Below the pieces are notes generated by a model. It saw only the letters and a program-made list of their open reading frames with translations, was not told the origin of the DNA and ran no database searches. From Erythroxylum novogranatense (lineage: Eukaryota; Streptophyta; Magnoliopsida; Malpighiales; Erythroxylaceae), in assembly GCA_029891385.1 (NCBI GenBank), contig CM057228.1, forward strand, positions 32,944,523-33,008,522: DNA of 64,000 nucleotides, read 5' to 3'. The position numbers were made by a program, and so were the translations under genes. Every line of letters starts with the position of its first letter. Within the stretch, counting starts at the first letter, position 1. Shown in pieces: positions 60,711-64,000 of the stretch.

Positions 60711-61892
60711 AATACTTTATTAAGGTCACCATCTCGACTGATGAAGTGCCTTGTCTATTCTACTTCTATATTATCTGGTTTCATTCATATTTACTGTCTT
60801 TCTTGTAATTTAGACATGCGTTGTATACGACTGTGATTCAGCTTATTACTTTCCTTCAGCAGAAATAGGAATTGAACCCCCTGAAACTGGTTAGAAGCTA
60901 TTCAGACTGAGGGTATAACCCGTCTCTCTTCAGCCTCAGGGAGGGATTTTTTTGCATCCTAATTTTTTCTATTGGTACAGCATATCCTAGACTGTAGCGT
61001 TCTCCACAAACCAATCACCATTTTGTACTGTTGTTGCCAAAGTTTTGCTTTCTTTCTTGCATTGTAGCCCGATTTGTTCGGGTTGGTCTCTATGACATTA
61101 AGGCTTGCATTGTAAGTCGATCCCTTTAATTTCTGTCCATTTCCATAATGTATATACAGTGGCTTCACTTACAAGTTGTGTTTAGTATCAATCTTGTTTC
61201 TTTTTTTTCTCAAAAAGAAAAACAAAACGACGCTGCATGTTCCCAGCATCTTTCTCGGTCTTTTGGGCTGGGTAACCCATTTCTTTGCGTCACTTTGAAA
61301 AGCCTACTTCCCTTGAATTGTTGGATATACCGAAAAAATTAAATAAAAACAGAGCCCATCTCTTTATCAGGGCACTGCTCAAAATTTTACAAGGCCCCTT
61401 CTTTAGATAATTACTCTACCCCAATTATTAGTTATTAGATTATAAAATATATACCTCCCTAAGTGACATCCTAATTTATAATTTATAATTTTGGTGTTAA
61501 TAAAATTTATTATTATTAACTAATTTACTTTCGATAATATTGGTAGCTTAATTATTCCAAAATTATGTAGTATGTGAAATATAAATTAAAAAAAACAAAT
61601 TGATAAATAAATAAATTAAATAAATTAAAGGATGAATACAATGGGTAAAGTAAAGAGTAAATATAATTTAAGAACTAAAACGATTAAGACTATGTCAATA
61701 TAAATTTCTTGTAATGTTTATCTTATTCATCTTAATGTTTTAAGAGTTTAATATTACACAAACATTATGAGTTTATATGTTGTGTGATTAGAATATAAAT
61801 CTTTCATACTTGAGAAGAAGTTTATTTTGAGTTTTAAAGAAATTAGTTTGATATTTATATTCCTTAAAGAGACTTTTGTAACTGTAAGATTA
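60711..61892. other. REC8 downstream region
   Basis: Probable 3' UTR followed by AT-rich DNA. No gene is seen. The sequence from about 61400 on may belong to the copia-derived LTR described below. Confidence 0.4.
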
Positions 61893-62911
61893 AAGAGGTG
61901 ATTGGTTCGCATGGGAGAATGGTAATAAGAATAGAAATACATATAGTGAAGAATAAAATGAATATTATCATTATAATTATAATAGTTGGTTAAGAGGAAG
62001 GAATGATTACTATTATATTATATTGATAATGATTGGTTTGTAAAAATATTAAGAAATAAAAATTAATTATATTATAATTAATTAATTACAATATTTTAAT
62101 TAATGAATGAATTATATTTTAATTAATTATATTGTAATTAATTAAATATAATGTAATTACTTAATTAATAATAATATTTTAATTAATTATAATGTAATTA
62201 ATTATATTTTAATTAATTAATTAATTCAAATATTGTAATTAATGAATGAATTATATTTTAATTAATTACATTGTAATTAATTAATAAATAATAATATTTT
62301 GATTAATTATACTGAGATTAATAATATTTTAATTAATTAATAATGTTTTAGTTAATTAATTAATTACAATATTTTAATTGTAATTAATTAATTGTATTTT
62401 AATTAATTATAATTTATTTATTTATTTAATTAATTATAATGTAATGTAATGAATTAATTAATTATAATGTAATGAATTAATTAATTATATTGTAATTAAT
62501 TATATTTTAATTAGTTAATTAATTAATTACAATAATTTAATTAATGAATGAATTATATTTTAATTAATTATATTGTAATTAAAATATAATTAATTATAAT
62601 ATAAGTTAATGAATTACAATATTTTAATTAATGAATTAATTATATTGTAATTAATGAATTAATTATATTGTAATTAGTGAATTAATTATATTGTAATTAG
62701 CTGTATTTAATTAATTAGTATTACAAATATTTTTTAAAAAAGAGTCACCACAAAGGAATGAGTTTCGTTCCTTTACTACATAGAGGGTATGGGGGATTTT
62801 TCAAAAGTGAGATAAAATTATTGCCTCTATAATAATAATCAACAACTAACAACTCACTTTTTATTCCTTACCTATAAATTCCTTCCTAAAACCCATCAAC
62901 TAAGCACCTCC
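61893..62911. mobile_element. Tourist/PIF-like MITE containing an AT minisatellite (about 1.02 kb)
   Basis: The left end AAGAGGTGATTGGTTCGCATGGG and the reversed right end GGAGGTGCTTAGTTGATGGG form a matching terminal inverted repeat. Each is flanked by TTA (61890-61892 and 62912-62914), the 3-bp duplication typical of PIF/Harbinger-type elements. There is no coding region. The interior from about 62040 to 62725 is almost wholly variants of TTAATTAATTATATTGTAA. Confidence 0.7.
62040..62725. repeat. AT-rich minisatellite of ATTAATTA/ATATTGTAATTA units
   Basis: About 680 bases of irregular repeats built from the words TTAATTAATTA, ATATTTTAATTAAT and TATATTGTAATTA. It is almost free of G and C and lies inside the MITE, so it probably grew after that element inserted. 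Confidence 0.85.
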
Positions 62912-62914
62912 TTA

Positions 62915-63320
62915 AACTTTAATATTCTAAGCATTATTACAAGCATATAATTCACTCAAGAACATTTATGACACAAGTAATTCAACACCTTCAAACCCTA
63001 AAAGTAGTGTTATAAAGAAAAGAGGGAAATACTAACCTTGATCTATATTCTTATTAGCAAATCCCTTCTTTACGGAAAACTTTATCCACTGTCGCCCTCT
63101 GCCCTTTTCTTCGTTCTTTTCAATGGTGCAAGAATGTATGTATTTTGATATCTGTAAACGTTTCTTAAAATTGAAGGAGAGGAAGGGTTTCTTTATTAAA
63201 TAACCCTAATGACTCTAATTTCCTTTAATAACCCTAATAATCATTATTTTGGGCTCACTTTATATTAAAATCAAATAAAGTAATATGGGCCACACTTATG
63301 ATTATTAAATTAAACTAACA
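62915..63320 (-). mobile_element. Ty1/copia LTR, part (5' end at 63320)
   Basis: On the minus strand the purine tract AAGTGAGAGAT (63331-63321) is followed by TGTTAGTTTAATTTAATAATC, a standard 3' LTR start. The LTR runs left toward the MITE and may continue beyond it, ending near 61883 (…ATCTTACA), which would place the MITE inside the LTR. That end is a guess from a one-mismatch TGTTAG/CTTACA pair. Confidence 0.55.
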
Positions 63321-63699
63321 ATCTCTCACTTAGCCCATGTTACGGCTTGATGATCCAATAACACAAACGTGCATCATATATTGAATATGTCAAGCCATCA
63401 AACCTAAATGAATTGAAATAATGGGATCATGGCGATCAAAAGTCATCTAACGACATGATTCCTTCTATGTATCACACAATCATTTCAATTCAAAATAATT
63501 GTAATTGAGAAACACTATAATTCTCAACTTTAATATTTCCTAAAACATAATTTGTCATCACAATAAAATAATGCGTGTACACAGCATAATGTGATAGTTA
63601 ACAAATAGCAAAAACATAACATTAATTGAATTCCTAAGTGTCAAAATAATAGTAGCAAATATCCAAACATATGTACGTACGTAACATGATCTCATGCTA

Positions 63700-64000
63700 A
63701 TAAGGACTTATCTATAATGCCCATCCTTTCAATATGGCCAGTAAATGTTTTAGGCAACAATCCTTTTTTAGCACCTTTCATGAGGATTGTTAGCATGAAA
63801 TCCATGTATTTAGCACCTTTAGAATACTTATCAATTTTAGAGAAGAAGATAACTACGGAATTATCACAATAATTTTTAACGGTCTAGCTATACTGTCGAC
63901 AAAACCTAGCCTTAAGATAAAGTTTTGCAACCACAATGCTTGAATAGTGGCCTCAAAGCATGTTACAAATTCGGCCTCTATAATGGAAGTAGCAATGACA
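63700..64000 (-). pseudogene. Ty1/copia polyprotein C-terminus (RNase H region), degraded
   Basis: The minus strand reads SIIEAEFVTCFEATIQALWL from 63985 on, matching the copia RNase H motif S-T-EAE-VA--EA----WL. A frame change follows near 63870, after which CDNSVVIFFSK and KGLLPKTFTGHIERMGI continue in another frame. The usual SIEHI...DPLTK part before GL-PK-F is missing. It cannot make protein. The upstream polyprotein lies beyond the right edge. Confidence 0.8.

Overview
The window is nuclear DNA from a flowering plant, very probably a eudicot. It has AT-rich intergenic DNA, genes split by GT-AG introns, tRNA-Met-primed LTR retrotransposons with very long LTRs, a Cassandra-type 5S-bearing LTR, and three ordinary plant genes. 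No bacterial, organellar or CRISPR features were seen. The species cannot be named from sequence alone.

Positions 1-44125 are a transposon-on-transposon landscape. At the left edge is the gag/protease end of a decayed Ty3/gypsy element on the minus strand, with its PBS and a 2.67-kb LTR ending at 4732. A Cassandra-like solo LTR with a 5S rRNA-derived core follows (5049-5404). Next is a four-layer nest. LTR C (plus strand) was split 48 bases in by the same-family LTR A (minus strand, flanks GTTAG/GTTAC). LTR A was in turn split by the non-autonomous element B (perfect TACAG duplication), which has 3.85-kb LTRs around a 3.66-kb internal region with no recognisable gene. A foldback element sits exactly on B's outer edge. 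LTRs A and C now lie head to head as a roughly 3.6-kb inverted repeat. Remnants of a CACTA transposon and a Mutator-like transposase follow (about 26.8-31.3 kb). Element D (34267-44125) is structurally complete, with a perfect GTAAT duplication, 4.56- and 4.71-kb LTRs, PBS and PPT, but an internal region of only 589 bases.

Positions 44126-60710 are host genes, all on the plus strand: a plastid ferritin (8 exons, 263 residues, with G-box, iron-responsive and TATA-like promoter motifs), a Golgi-type putative methyltransferase of the PMT/QUA2 family (8 exons, 627 residues), and a REC8/SYN1 meiotic cohesin kleisin (20 exons). Ferritin next to this methyltransferase matches the Arabidopsis FER4-PMT23 neighbourhood as I recall it. 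The REC8 gene has an extra T in exon 7 that breaks the homology-supported frame; a 3' splice site 32 bases further upstream would restore it. The ferritin gene has a 60-bp tandem duplication that creates a possible in-frame 27-nt microexon.

Positions 60711-64000 return to repeats: a Tourist/PIF-like MITE carrying a long AT-rich minisatellite, and the degraded 3' end of a Ty1/copia element on the minus strand.

The most unusual signal spans several elements. LTRs A, B, C and D share a common scaffold, but at the same internal site each holds a different cassette of short GC-rich or self-complementary words. This cassette differs by about 110 bp between the two LTRs of the single element D.
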